A stretch of 64,000 nucleotides of DNA from Cristatella mucedo (lineage: Eukaryota; Bryozoa; Phylactolaemata; Cristatellidae): contig WPIO01000044.1 in the NCBI GenBank assembly GCA_009760855.2, positions 1,528,001 through 1,592,000 of the forward strand. Direction: 5' to 3'. Positions within the stretch are counted from its first letter, which is position 1, and each line of letters starts with the position of its first letter. The position numbers and the translations under genes are program-made. Shown here piece after piece: positions 36,481 through 48,839 of the stretch. The notes beneath the pieces were generated by a model. It saw nothing but the letters and a program-made list of their open reading frames with translations, was not told the origin of the DNA and did no database searches.

Positions 36481-37469
36481 TAGCACCTGCTTTTCTGTGT
36501 ATCTCGTCTCATGCATAGTAATATTTTTTTGCGCTCATGATGAGTGGCAAACGGAGGCCCAACCTTGAGGCCAACCTCCTGAACCACCCTGAGGCAGCGA
36601 AGCTTCAAGAATTCCCTGTACATTTTTCGCCTATGTTAATAAAATAGTTTGTCTTCCTGCAGTAGGTATAGACTAGCAGATGCTTCATGTCTGAAGTGGG
36701 CATAAGAGCCAATTTTAAAGGGAGTTTGTGGCACTTCTTTTGGTCCTATTAGCTATTTCTCTATTGAATACTTCTTTACCTGCAATACCTAGTCAGAAAT
36801 CCTTATATTAATCAATAACGTATTTGGAATAAACTATGGGCGTTGTCGCTTATTTAGAAAGATTAGTAGTTCATTCATGACCGTTGTACTACGTTTGCGA
36901 TCGAATGCATTTGTTTATATAGGGATACATATACATGTAGGCCTATTGTAATAAATAGTCAATGCATCTACATTCGAAGTGCATGTGCATCCAGTGTTTG
37001 TAGAATTATGCAGAGTGATAAACAGAGTATCTACCAATAATTTATTTATTTATGTATGTGTGTGTGCCTGTGTATTATTCTGTATTTGAAACTTTCTTCT
37101 TTAACTTCAACTGAAAGAAGTGTGAGTTTCCACGGCCTATTAGTCGACTGAAGCCGGATTTGTGTGAGTGCAGCGGTAGCATGGCCTATTCAGTCGCACT
37201 AACTTAGCCAGAGATTGATGCTCACGTGAGCTCGTCGGGCTTCAAAGGTAAAACCTACTCCTTTGATATATGCTGGGCAATGCTGCTCAGCATGTTCTCG
37301 GCGCCTTCATGGAAGCCGCAAAATTTGTAAGGTGTTGTTCAAAAAGCATTTCAACCATGAAACGTCACAAGACAAGGGACATGATTTATTTAAAATTGCG
37401 TCATAAAGGATTGTCGCATTAGTCCTTGAACTTTGAATCCAGGTAAATTTCGCCATTCTCATTGGGAGC
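36480..37469. other. Upstream spacer of the orphan gene at 37470
   Basis: No coding or repeat feature was recognised. GT-rich simple sequence lies near 37050-37075. The 5' transcript end of the 37470 gene must be here, but I cannot place a promoter with confidence. Confidence 0.35.
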
Positions 37470-38216
37470 ATGTCTGCAAGCGAGAATATCGTGCTTGATA
37501 GCAATGCAATGGAAAGGATCACGAAACTGCAACAGATCTACGAAGGCCTCATTGACGGATCGATAGCGGTCGACACCAAGACAATCAAGAATGATAAGTA
37601 CCTCGGAAAGCTGCCAGCCATTACAGAGTACATTGCAATGTGCGACCTGCCCTTTCGACCGTATCTTTACGACCTTGTCCGTTTGGCTGGTAGCTCCTAC
37701 AAGGCACACACGGAAGCCTCATTCATGCTAGCCTGTCTCGACAAGGATGTGGTCGAGAGACCACAACGAATAATGATCTGGCTTGGCTTGTCGGAAAAGC
37801 GTATCGATTTCGTCGAAGCTTGGGAAAGGAAGTTGCACGAAATCTCGCGGGGTTTTATGCGCATGCAGCATGATCAACTACAGCAGGAAGAGTACGAATA
37901 CAATCACACCAAGTCGCTGCCGATTAAGAACGCTCTGCTCGCCAGCGGCATGGCTAGCGAGGAGTTTGCCATGCTCTGGAAAGTGCTATACACCTGGAAA
38001 GAAGCCGTTACCGGCACGGGCATGGCGATTGCAAGGCTGGGGCGATGCATTGCCAGCTACGGCAGCACGTTGCAGCAGCGAATTGAGTCGCGAGGCAGAC
38101 CACCAGTGACGATTAAGCCGCTCGACTACCCATCCACTGCATTTGCCGCACGCAGTGAGGCTGGCAGCTCAGCGGTCAAGGAGATTTGGCACGGACTGAG
38201 AAGACTTTCTGAGTGA
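37470..38216 (+). CDS. Orphan gene 1: uncharacterised 248-residue protein
   Basis: This is an intact, intronless, ATG-started frame in a locally GC-richer patch. The start has A at -3. The protein looks helical and soluble, with no signal peptide or membrane span. Landmarks are KYLGKLPAITEY (43-54), a Cys-containing helix (to about 90), IWLGLS (103-108), WERKLHEIS (118-126), LYTWKEAV (173-180) and YGSTLQQRIESRGRPP (197-212). The same landmarks occur, in order and nearly without gaps, in the minus-strand protein at 50656-51441, so two separate genes share this architecture. Identity is low enough (by eye about a quarter) that long conservation of the frame implies function. I recognise no family. 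It could be a host gene of a lineage-specific family or a cargo gene of an unknown mobile element. Confidence 0.7.
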   Translation: MSASENIVLDSNAMERITKLQQIYEGLIDGSIAVDTKTIKNDKYLGKLPAITEYIAMCDLPFRPYLYDLVRLAGSSYKAHTEASFMLACLDKDVVERPQRIMIWLGLSEKRIDFVEAWERKLHEISRGFMRMQHDQLQQEEYEYNHTKSLPIKNALLASGMASEEFAMLWKVLYTWKEAVTGTGMAIARLGRCIASYGSTLQQRIESRGRPPVTIKPLDYPSTAFAARSEAGSSAVKEIWHGLRRLSE

Positions 38217-38812
38217 AGGCTGCAGCTGAACATCTTAGATTAGAAAACATCCTACTTGACGGTTATCAATGCAGAGATTTTATCTGTTTGCTTTTCGTAT
38301 TTCCTCGTGGAACGCTTTCACCAGTCGCTCGTGCTTCTCGTGCAAGTCTAGATGCGACGACTGGGTGCGAATCCCTTGGGCAGACCGTCCCACATTTCGG
38401 AACAGCCTGTTCCTTAGTGACACTATTCGGTACTTCATTTAAATTTTTCAAATTTGTTTAACCATCCGTTCAACTGCCTAAATCGAAAAATAATTTGGTC
38501 TGAATCATCAAAGAGCTTCATCGGAAGCATTGTAAATCGGAGAAGATAATCATAAGACCATTTAAATGTGGAGAATGTAACATGTTTTCTAAAAATTATC
38601 CAAAACTTGTTAAGATAGCGTTCATTAATTGATATGCTTGAAAGATATGCTAGATATGAAAAGAAAGATATGCTGATAATCTAGATAACTTTCATAGAAT
38701 TCAAGGTAAATTGTTCTTTGACCAGTCTCAATTGGCTTGCCGAACATGTTACTATTGGTACAACCCCAGAGTACCTTCTTCTTGGGTGAATATAAAATTT
38801 ATAGTATGACGG
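38217..38812. other. 3' flank of orphan gene 1, no feature seen
   Basis: AT-rich sequence. No clear AATAAA close to the stop was found, and no repeat copy was recognised. Confidence 0.35.
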
Positions 38813-39190
38813 ATGTCATTAAAGTGGTTTTTGGATAATTGTTTACTATTTTTTAGATTACTAACTCATGATAATCTTGGGCAATCCAATAAGTCACGGT
38901 GTGTTTATCCGCATATAAAACCCACTTCCAGGATAGGCTCTACAGAAACTCGCCTGACACCTTTTATTGCTGCCGTGCTCTTCTATCTAGAACATTTCTA
39001 CGAGTATCGAGGTTGGATATGCTACTCCATAAGCTTGCAACAAGGCCGAGCTCCACCGGTACTGCGATTCCGTGTATTAGGGATGCCCAGCACATGCCCA
39101 TATCGTCGGCAACTGCAGCAATTTGTGCAGGCAATCGTTTCAGGTCCAGCTGCCAATCACATCACTTCCGCTGAGCTCTGTGAGACGTAG
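38813..39190 (+). CDS. Unrecognised 125-codon ORF
   Basis: An ATG-started open frame (MSLKWFLDNCLLFFRL) lies 600 bases downstream of orphan gene 1 on the same strand. It has a hydrophobic patch (PFIAAVLFYLEHFYEY) and several cysteines. It has no motif, no relative in the window and no supporting signals. It may well be chance. Confidence 0.15.
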   Translation: MSLKWFLDNCLLFFRLLTHDNLGQSNKSRCVYPHIKPTSRIGSTETRLTPFIAAVLFYLEHFYEYRGWICYSISLQQGRAPPVLRFRVLGMPSTCPYRRQLQQFVQAIVSGPAANHITSAELCET

Positions 39191-39278
39191 TGATGTCGTA
39201 AGCACATTCCCTAGTCAATGGTTGAGACAAATACTATAGTTATTAACTCAGCCAACAGTAGAATATCGACCGTAGCAA

Positions 39279-39345
39279 ATAATAATAATAATAATAATGC
39301 ACTTGATAAAGCACCTTCAGAGAACGCAATATCTTCCTAGTTGCT
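39279..39345 (-). mobile_element. Family A tail-only fragment
   Basis: A (AAT)n tail, then GCACTTGATAAAGCACC, TTCAGAGAACGCAATATCTT and CCTAG. The match stops within the hairpin, so this is one of the shortest insertions of the family. Confidence 0.7.
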
Positions 39346-39544
39346 ACGTAAGAAGTATGAGCAACAAGCAGGTTCAACATATAGTAGTCCTGAATAATCA
39401 CTATTGGCTGAGCAAGCCATTATGCGTAAAAGTCTGTGTCATTGGCTTCTCTAAAGGAGCACGTTCTTACTAATCGCAGTTTATGAGGGTTTGGAAGCGT
39501 TCATATGGTATAGGTGCAAGCGATACCCAGCCGACAAGTAGTGA

Positions 39545-39720
39545 AATGCCGCCATGTCCGAGCTCCACTGGCTACCTACTAAGCATGAAATCGATTTCGA
39601 GATCCTTCGTCTGGCTCCATTCACTCCCTCATACCAGCTGATCTGACTGATCTCACCTAATTGTCCATGTCGTTTGCACCAGTTCATAAGCATCGGGGAA
39701 TATCTCAGCGACTAGCACTA
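39545..39720 (+). mobile_element. CR1/L2-like LINE fragment, other subfamily
   Basis: The frame reads ELHWLPTKHEIDFEIL followed by LAPFTPSY. This is the conserved 'LHWLPV..RI.FKIL' segment found after the RT in this class of LINE, with a decayed remainder. It is not a close match to family A or B. Confidence 0.4.
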
Positions 39721-39921
39721 AACTGAAATCCTTTTTGTATGCACTCTACGAATAGACATAAAGATACTGATGTTATGTTAATGGCTGACAGGAATTTCTC
39801 GTTTTGTTGTTCTATGTGGCCTAAAGATTCTACCAAGGCCTGAACAAAATGTCTAAAGGAAGGGTGAACTAAACGAGGATGTAAGTCTTAGACACGAGCT
39901 TTTGGTCTACTGCCTGACCGG

Positions 39922-40150
<229 letters not shown>

Positions 40151-40154
40151 TTTT

Positions 40155-42050
40155 CCCTGCATAGAGATTAAGAGATTGGAGAGTTCCTGTAGCACAATTT
40201 TCCGTGCATGAGCTTTTTGCAGCAGTGCTGCATTAAAGTAAAGAGCATTTGTGAGTATTGTCGAGCTCTTTTCTGATATCTTTTGTTCGCCATCTGCTTT
40301 TGGTAGTCATCTGAGACTACGATTAAGTAGTTCTTTCGAATAATAAAGCTCTTTATACTGACCAGGAAGTCAGCTTTCGCACGCGCAACTCTTCAGCTCT
40401 GCCAGGCCGAGTGAAAAGTGAGTGTCACGTTCGCAGCATTGGTATAACCCTCGTCAAGCGTCTTAGCAAAACACGGACAATGTTATTCGCTTACTGAATA
40501 GATTGGGGGTTTCTAACTTGAACTAAAGACTTAACCATTGGCTCATTCACAGCCTCATGTATGTAGCCATACAAGATCCTTCGCGTCTATTACACGGCTA
40601 GTAGGGGGCAATAAATGATTATCTGTAGCAGGACTAGAAAGCACCACCAGGGCGTGAAGTGCATGAATCGACGCCCTAGGCTGCTAACATATTCTTAATC
40701 ATCGGCTTGTTAAAGTGATTTTCAGACTTCATTCATCTTTGCCGACTGTGTTTGCTTAGCCTATAGACGAACTAAGAACGACCAGAACATCGCGATAGGA
40801 TGACTATCGCAATAAATCAATGCAAACGACGACCAAACCTTCGACAAACCAATTTATGAGACACATGCGTAGCACAGTGCCAGTCTTGCTTAACTTCAGC
40901 GCGCATAAGAACTGCTCGAGTGAACAAATCTATCCTCGAGCTGTGAACGAGGGGTGCAGCAGTGCGACGAGATAGCAAGAGCTTATGCGAGCAAGGGGGG
41001 TTCAACAGTCAGCTGTAGAATTTCTGCTTATCAATTTGGTCTGCTATCCGTACGAGCGGCTGATTGATGCCAGCTGGCCTCTCAACCTCTGCGATAACTC
41101 AGTCCATAAAGGTTTCTCGGTAACCTTGTTGGGATTTAAGATGGACCGGGCTGCTCATCGGTTATCGAGTGACGGTAGTCCTTACCGAAGCGACCCACAG
41201 TGCCTAGGGCAATGCCACTAAGCTCTTGCCCTATCGTCTCGGCTAGCCGTTTAAGAATAGAGCGAAGCTCGCTCAATGCCGCCGATGCCACCGCCGCCAA
41301 CCGTTTGACAGCTGCCGGACTCGTTTCCGTTAGAACGGGGAGTTGGGCGAACATTCACGCCAGTCATCGACGGCCACCAGACAGCGAGAGCCAGCTTGCG
41401 GCAGAATTCTGTGGAGCTTCTGATTACGGTCGTATAGCACCCGTGGCTCGCGTTTCGTGCGTGCGCACATGTGTGTGTGTGTATGTGTGTGTGCGTGCGA
41501 GCGTGTATGTGTTTGCATGTGTGTAACAGAGTGTGTGTGTGTGCGCGCGCCCGCCTGCCTGCCTTAGTGCGTGCGTGGGCGTGTCTCGGCGAAAGTTTTC
41601 GAGGAATGTGGGGATTGAACTGAACTAGATGCGCAGCAGCATTATGCACTTGCTAATGAAGTTCAGTAAAATCTTAATTTTGTGTGCAGTGTTTGTATCT
41701 CAGTCCAATTCGTACCACAAGCTCACGTCGGCATAGTAACGGTAAGCAGGTTGGTGCCTGAAACGATGTAACCGTTGCTACCTGCTTAGTGTGCCTAGAC
41801 GCCCACCAAATCGAATTCGGCAATTGGTGACGCCGCTTTGTAAGCAACAGAGTACGCCTCCACCGCCGATCGTATGGCATTCACCTTGGCGTCCGAACAG
41901 GGACCTGTCAAACTGCACGTAGATTATCAACATGTGAAATCTCACCCGTAGTGGCTTGCTAGTTTTACATTCCCTGAATTAATTGTAGGCGTGAAGTTCG
42001 AGAGTACGTGCTTCCATGAAAATTTCAGAATAGGGAAATGTACGTAAGCA
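40155..42050. other. Spacer with GT/GC simple sequence, no gene called
   Basis: A GTGTGT/GCGCGC-rich patch lies at 41460-41575. A 72-codon minus-strand frame (41354-41136, MFAQLPVLTETSPAAVKRL at its start) is predicted helical but matches nothing and has no support. The rest is unremarkable. Confidence 0.35.
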
Positions 42051-42059
42051 AACCGGATG

Positions 42060-45000
42060 AACCGCCTGTGCTATAAACCTCTAGTAATTAGCGACATTAT
42101 TTCTATAAATGGTCTCAACCTGGTCACCTTGACTGAAACTTGGCTAAAATTGGTAAACTGTCTGACAATTAAAGACGCTACGCCGGCTGGTTTCTCATTA
42201 TTTAACACCCCTAGATTAATCAAGCTGGAAGTGGAGCTGCTCTTAGCATTTCCTCAAAATTCGAATTCAAGCCATTGGCATTAATCTCAAAGCAGTTTTT
42301 AAAATTGATTGTCTTGATTTAACCCAACAACCAGCTACCGATGATTGTAGTAGTCTTTCGCCCACCAGGTAACAAGTCCTCTCAGATTTCTCTGATCTCA
42401 TTTCAATTGTGCGTGCGTAAAATCGGTCGTTTCTCTTTATGGGTGATTTCAACAATCACTTTGATAACTTATCTGACGCCTTCACCACTGAATTTCGTGC
42501 ATTGACTGGCTCATTGTCTCTTGCAGTTCACGTGCATGACCCTACTCACATCAAGGGTCACAAATTTTACCAATTGTATTAAGCAACTGCACTTTGTCAT
42601 CACCAATTATAACCAAATTCTGCTTATGTGACCACTTGCAGATCTCATTCAGTCTGCAATGTGTGCCCTTGTCATCCACCTCTAAAATCACCAGTGAATC
42701 GCTAGACCTCAAGACATTTGAAATCGATGCTGTCCGTGCGAGAATATCTGCCTTGCCTCTGCTGCTCAGCCCCCCTTCCGAAATATCATCGTAGATTGCT
42801 ACAACACGACACGAGCTGCTATAGTCGACGAGTTTGCATCTCTAAGCTCCCTGTCCGAGCTCGCCCAGATGGCCTATGGTTCACCACGAACATTAAACTG
42901 GCCAAGTCTAATAAACGCAAGCTTGAAAAAGCGTACAACACATCAGGACTGACTGTCTATCGACAGGCATACTAGGAGTATTGTAGGTCGTAAAATCAAT
43001 CCTAGGAAAGACCAAGTCTAGCTTCTAAAAGAACAGTTGAATCACAGTTGCACAATCCAAAATGCTGATGTCGACGATCAATCATCTCAACGGCTCCCAG
43101 GTTAGCTCCTTACCTAATGATTCTTGTGAGGATCTAGCTGATAGCTTCTCAAGCTTCTTTGTCCAGAAGATAAACAAGGTCAGAGAATCCATCCCTACGA
43201 CGGTAGTATCAATATTAGAATGCTTTCCCTCAATTGCTCTCAGTACCTTAATGTCTAAATTCAAGGTGGTCACTGTTGACCTCGTCCCGGAGTACCTATC
43301 CCAATCAAAGACGACAACTTGTCCTTTAGACCCGAATCCGACTATCCTGCTTCTACGATGCACCCATCTACTTCTGCCATGCATAACTAAAATCATCAAT
43401 ATTGCATCAGCCTCAAGTTATATCCCAACACCTCTCAAAGAGGCTTTAGTCAGGCCACTGTTCAACAAAGCAGCACTATACCAAGAAAACTTGAGCAATT
43501 ACCGCCCAGTCTGCCTTCTATAATTCCTATCAAAGACAATGGAATGAGTCATGGAAGACCAGCTGACTTCATATATTGAAACTTCACACTTTGCTAGTAA
43601 GTTCCAGTCTGGCTTTAGAGCTAATCACTCCACAGAATTAGCATTACTTAGGGTGAACAACGACTTACTTAGGAATGAAGACAGAGTACAGTGTGTCTGC
43701 TGGTTTTGCTCCATCCTTAGGCAGCTTTTGATACAATCGATCATTAAGTCCTTCTTGGCCGCCTCTCTTCTTGCCTGGGCCTCACTGGCAGTGCTCTGCA
43801 ACTATCCAGGTCCTATCTCAGCGAAAGACTCCAGAGAATTGATGTGAATGGACAAAGATCATCCGAGGAACCTCCAAAATATGTGGTACCTCAGGGCTCC
43901 ATGCTTGGTCGTGCTCTTTTCACAGTTTATAATCTTCCTATTGCCGGTGTGATATCTGAGCACAATGTATGCTTTACTTCCATGCAGATGACACTCAGTT
44001 GTACTTTTCCTTTAATCCCTGCCAGCATTCTAGCGTATCGAATTCTCTCAAATTCCTTGCAGCATGCATTGATTCCATTCCCAAATTGATGGCGGCAAAT
44101 TTTCCCGGATTTGATGATAATAACAATAATAATAATAATAATGCACTCGATAAAGCACCCTTAGAGAACTCAATCTCTTTGTAGGCGCTTTACGTTTGCT
44201 GATGATAAAGCAAACGTATTAGTTATGAGAAAACGAGGTATGAGTCAGAAATTGAAATGGCTAATGCTCAAAATCGGCTCTGTCAGCATATCTCCTGTTG
44301 AATTGGCACGAAACCAAGGTGTCACGTTCCATTGTGACCTATCTTTAGGTAACCATATCAGGTCCACATTCAAGTCTGCCTACTTTCACCCACATAACAT
44401 TGCTGAAATTCCTGATTGTATAGACCTGGGTACTACATTTAAGTTGGGCCATGCATTTGTGACATCCCGTCCTGACTTATGCAACTCACTACTTGCTGAT
44501 CTACCGGCCTGTGCAATCAGGTGCCTACAGCCGGTTCAAAACTCTGCAGCTAGGCTTGTTTGCCGTGAGTTTTGCAATTGCCACATCTCACCACTTTTCG
44601 CCGATCTGCACTCGTACAGTTCAAGCACGTCGGCGACTTTAGGGGTTTGTCTCTCACTTTCAGGTCCCTTCAGTCTTTGGCTCCTGCCTATCTATCAGAT
44701 GTACTGCCCCACCAAGGCTGTGCAACGTACCACTCGCTTTTCGGAATCCAACTGTTTACCTATACCTCGTACACACCTCAAATCCTTTGGAGACCGTGCC
44801 TTTAATTTGTATATCCTTAAAGCTTGGAACTCAGTTTCTACTTCCGTCACGATTTCCATGACTTGACCACATTTAAAAAGAAATTAAAAACTTACCTATT
44901 CACGACAGATTTTAGTGGATCCCTGTGATTCGTTCTTTATGTGTTTCCGATTGCTGGCATTATGCACGCTGGCCCTAACCCCCCTGTCATGCTGACTCTG

Positions 45001-45160
45001 TGCATATCACCCCTTACCATGCTATTCTTGTTGTTTATGGAGCATGCCAATACTAACCATTCAATCATGCTTCTTTTGCACCGTAAAAAGCACATAAAAA
45101 GAGATTGAGTTCTCTGAGGGCACATGTTCAAGCGTGTCATTATTTTGTTATTATTATTAT
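42060..45160 (+). mobile_element. Family A L2-like LINE, long but decayed copy
   Basis: This plus-strand copy covers almost the whole family. It has the endonuclease N-terminus (TLTETWLK, 42129-42152) and the GDFNNHFDN block (about 42440). It then has linker and RT pieces (LDPNPTILLL, NYRPVCLL, FQSGFRANHSTELALL, VPQGSMLGRALFTVYNLP, FHADDTQLYF with the YADD Tyr changed to His). It ends with the C-terminal region, the 3' hairpin (45092-45120) and the (ATT)n tail. Frameshifts and stops break it into many pieces, and a short family A tail has inserted inside it (44120-44199). Confidence 0.9.
44120..44199 (-). mobile_element. Nested family A tail-only insertion with target duplication
   Basis: This is an 80-bp insert: (AAT)n tail, GCACTCGATAAAGCACC, hairpin and TAGGCGCTTTACGTTTGC. 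It lies inside the RT region of the LINE at 42060-45160 and is oriented opposite to it. An 8-bp duplication TGATGATA flanks it (44112-44119 and 44200-44207). Removing insert and one copy restores the host LINE phrase for DDK. It shows that the last 60 bases plus tail are enough for a copy to be made in trans or as a severely truncated product. Confidence 0.9.
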
Positions 45161-45519
45161 TTAATGTCTGTAAATATGGAGTAGATCAAGAAGTTGAAAA
45201 CCAGCCTGGAGCGAAGGCTCGGCAGCATCTGCCCACTCCACAGCCAGCTATTTTGCCTCGGCTGTGCATTGTCTCAGAACTTGCCGGTTACAGCTCTCCG
45301 AACATGGTGCTGCGTTTTTCCGGTGAAAAGCCTGAATACAGGGAGTATAAATCGCATGTTCAGAGCCTCGGTTGGGACGACTCCATTAAATTTTGCCACT
45401 TTGGTCCGCACGTAGAAGGGTCGATTCAGTCAACTTGCATGGACAAGAGAAACAATATTCCGTTCATGAAATTCAGTTCCTTCGTTTTCACCACTAAAAA
45501 ACTTACAATACATGTCTAG
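45124..45519 (+). CDS. Unrecognised ORF starting inside a LINE tail
   Basis: A 131-codon ATG frame has a hydrophobic N-terminus (MFKRVIILLLLLFNVC) encoded by the family A 3' end and (TTA)n tail. After it come codons for EVENQPGAKARQHLPTPQPA and a mixed region with four more cysteines, from sequence beyond the tail. It resembles a signal peptide joined to unknown sequence, but a poly-Leu run is exactly what a TTA repeat gives. Probably chance. Confidence 0.15.
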   Translation: MFKRVIILLLLLFNVCKYGVDQEVENQPGAKARQHLPTPQPAILPRLCIVSELAGYSSPNMVLRFSGEKPEYREYKSHVQSLGWDDSIKFCHFGPHVEGSIQSTCMDKRNNIPFMKFSSFVFTTKKLTIHV

Positions 45520-45849
45520 CTCAGTGCACCAGGTTAATGTGATCAAATCCTACGGCCCACTATTAGGATAGGAGAGAGAGAGAGTGAGAAGAAATGGATA
45601 GCTATATGGCCAAGAAAATGATCTCTACTTTCGGCGGCCTAATGTATGGTTAATCTACCAAAGGGCACCTTAAATATTTTTACTTTTCAGAACTCAGATA
45701 AGATCAGCTTTACTGTGTCTGAAATGATCTGCGAATGCAGAAGTTTTTCGTGAAAAGAGATGGCCTGGGCCAGGTATGATCTCGTCCAGAACTGTTTTCT
45801 CGCAGTCCTGCCAGATCACACGAGTAGCTTGAGAGCATTGCAGGTGTAT

Positions 45850-46030
45850 TTATAATTGCAGCAGACTGCTATGGCTGGACCTAGTTGTTGATGACCCATC
45901 CGTGACCATCGTCACTGACGTCACTGTTTCGCTTGAAAATGCTGCTTACGATGCCCTCGAAAAAGGCTGCGTAACTCACAATCAGTGAATATGCAGGCAC
46001 CAGGAGCCTAGTGCAGCAGTCGTGCAGCTT
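45850..46030 (+). mobile_element. R2/NeSL-like LINE endonuclease fragment
   Basis: The frame reads DDPSVTIVTDVTVSLENAAY then DALEKG (45889-45966). This matches the restriction-like endonuclease core of R2/NeSL-type LINEs (..VTIVDVT.PFEN...AL..A). The continuation has stops. It is a second, independent remnant of the group seen at 12800-14000. Confidence 0.5.
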
Positions 46031-47685
46031 AGGGCTGCTGGCGCACTCGAGTCTTAGTACTTAGCCATCAAAAGCTGCCATGATGATCTCTGTGTGCTCT
46101 TTGAGAGTGACCACAATTTTCTCTGGAAACCTTATGTCAATAATGTACTTATGGCCAGAGCAGAAGTGTGGTAGAAATTCTCCTCTAGTCAGGCGGCTGT
46201 AGTGTCCTATAGAAAGCCACAGCCAGGTCAGTACGGCTTGTAAAGTGGCTTTAACAAGATGGCAAATACCTCATTGTATTGACGAAGAACCCAAAAATAG
46301 CTCTAATGGCAAAACGAGTGGGCTAATGTTCTGCACTGCCCACTGTCAGCATTCCTTCTCTTCTAACGCCATGTCCGGCAAAAACGCTTAGGCTTCAGCC
46401 CCTGATCTCCCCATCTATACCTACAGAACCGATTCGGCTTCCGACGTTGGTTATGAGCAATCAACTAATAGGTGCTATACCTTGTCGAGGCTTGCCTGGA
46501 CATCGGGCTAGCCCAGACACAGCTGTAAGCGCCAGGTCAAATAAACCGACAAACCAACAAAGCGACGAAAAAATTATCGCTGGGGTGTGTACACGAACAG
46601 TAATGTCAAGCGCTGTAGAGGCTATCACTAGGTCGATCGCGGCTGAGGTATTGTTCGCGGCCCTGGGGTCGGCAAGGGTAGGCGGCGGCCTAGTAGCCGA
46701 GCAACACCTACATTGGGGCATGCGTTTCTGACCAGTACGTAGTGGTGACTTAGTCTCATCTGGACAGAGCCTGGTCGGGGGCCGCGTTCAAACATAGCCG
46801 CTGAATAGCACACGTGTGGCGGGAAGCGATGCCGACCGAGTGGCAGTTCGGTAGTGAAGGAAGTGCCAGTTGGCCTCGGTCGTTAAGTCGCCGAGTTTCG
46901 CGATCGATTAGAGTCGTTGATGTGCAGGTTTCGCGTCGAGTCAACGGTCAGAGTCACCAATCATTGGTCGTAGTTGGTTGGTCACCGAGTTGTGTTGTCG
47001 AGTCGAGTAGTTGCTCTTGACACAAGATTGCGTCATGCGTCTAGTCGTCATTTTGTCGTAAGGTTGCATGTCAAGTCAACGATCAGGACGACACCAATTT
47101 GTAGGAGCTCGTACGAACGATGGCGGCGTGACGAAGAACAAAGCCTCCACAACCGTGTGGTGGTGACGACGATGACTACGGCTGTATTGCATGATGGCGA
47201 ACGCAAGCGTGCTAGCGTACATACGAACGTAATAGCCGTTGTGGAAGTAGCTCCGGAACGTGAAGAGAAAAGAATATAAAAAGGGTGAACAGAGAACGAA
47301 TAGCGTCTACGAAGGCTGGTGGAGAAGCAGAAAGAAGTTCGCTGCAGGGCTATAGGGTCACACGACCGAAGTTGACCATTTGCAACGATATTAGACTCAG
47401 TCAGCCAATATTGTCCAACTGCAGGGCGTAATGAGGCTGTATGCTTCGAGCCCATTGGCAGGGCTGATAGGTGTGAGTTCGGCTTTGGTGGAACAATATT
47501 GCGGCCAAACCACGTCCACAATGTTTGAGCCCCACAGAGACCTGCGTTACCTTAGACGAACTAAGTCTTAATTCCTTTTGATGAGTTACCGCTGAATTAG
47601 TCTTGATTAAATAGCATGGTTTAGCAATATAATGGTTCATTTATTGTGGGTCTAGTTCAGCCCAGATGAGAATCTTGGCGGACGA
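46030..47685. other. GC-richer region, unexplained
   Basis: Open frames of 60-157 codons occur on both strands between 46447 and 47640 but overlap each other and show no motif. The sequence 46820-47300 is rich in CG-containing repeats of GTCGAGTC/GTCACC flavour and contains a TATA-like AATATAAAAAGGG at 47272. It may be an old LTR or promoter region. I cannot support either. Confidence 0.3.
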
Positions 47686-47689
47686 CAAC

Positions 47690-47745
47690 CTATCTCTAGG
47701 TGCTTTACATTTGCTGCTAAGGAAACGTTATTGAATGGTCAACAT
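47690..47745 (-). mobile_element. Family A 3' end fragment without tail
   Basis: CTAGGTGCTTTACATTTGCT, then GCTAAGGAAACGTTATTGAATGG: the part of family A just inside the hairpin, cut off before the tail. Confidence 0.6.
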
Positions 47746-47759
47746 GTCGTTGGTTGGAA

Positions 47760-48835
47760 ATCTGGGGCTAGTACCATTGTAACAGCCACGCACACCCTAG
47801 CAACCTGTCTGAGTACCCTAATAATGGCGAGCCTACCAGCAGCACCACAGTTGTTTATCCTATCCTATCCGAGGTCGTCGACAGCTCAAACTGCATAGAA
47901 TGCACACAGGGGCATAGCTATACTAGTTCATCAATTGAGGCCACATTGTGCTTACTTTATTGATATACAATGTACATATAGCATCCCAATTTGTCATGTT
48001 AATGAAGGTCAAAAACGAATGGAACTTCCGCGTTCCTATAAAGATACGATACTGTCACACTGCTGCACTAATTCATTCAACGGATTCAGGGGTATTGCAA
48101 AGCTGATTGGCTACTTGAGCTCCTGAAGCCTAAACAGACAGTATCTAGTAAGCATGTGAGCTTTGTTTTTATTAAGAAGATTGTTTTATGTTGCTGAGTC
48201 ATAAGCATATGTATGCATCCAACTACTTTAGCGCAGCATGAGGCACAGATGCCATTTTTAACAAAGCAAACGAGCTCCTCCTCGTGATAGTAAAATGCAA
48301 TCACTTCGCCGATAGACGATACAGCATCTGCGACTCAAAATGCTAACTAAATTTTATTTAATTGGACTCGTCTCATTTGCTAGCTGACGCTTTTTGTGTT
48401 CTTCAAACTGCACTCTGCTAACATTATGCATTTAGCACACATCGTGTCTAAACGAGCCTTTTCTGCCTTTAAATGTAGCGGCAGCATGTAACACCGGCAG
48501 AGACCACAGTGATTGATGGCACACAAGACCCCGGGTGCCAGCAAAGCATGTTAGTGCTACTACACTGGCCAGCATATCTGCCAACACACAATTCAAAAGA
48601 GTGTCTGAGAGATGAGGCGACCTGATGTCATTCAGAGGACTTGCTCAAACCATTTGCATACAATAGCTAGAGTCATCTTAGAGAAAGTATCAAATCAGCA
48701 GGCTGATATAGCTTTCGGACCTCTTTTCAATACATTAGTTTCAATCTTTCTTTTCCAAATCCCCCTTCTGGCTTCTGGCTCACTTCCTCGACTTCCTCAG
48801 GGGTCCGTCTCCTGGTGACCTTTTAAATATACATG
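47760..48835. other. Spacer, no feature seen
   Basis: No coding frame, LINE block or tandem repeat was recognised. Confidence 0.35.
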
Positions 48836-48839
48836 TCGA

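Noticed and set aside
41136-41354. 72-codon helical ORF on the minus strand
   Set aside because: It has no homologous landmark, signal or context. GC-rich sequence lengthens chance frames.
47264-47300. TATA-box-like AATATAAAAAGGG as a promoter or LTR start
   Set aside because: There is no paired LTR, primer-binding site or downstream gene. One TATA-like word in 64 kb of AT-rich DNA is expected by chance.
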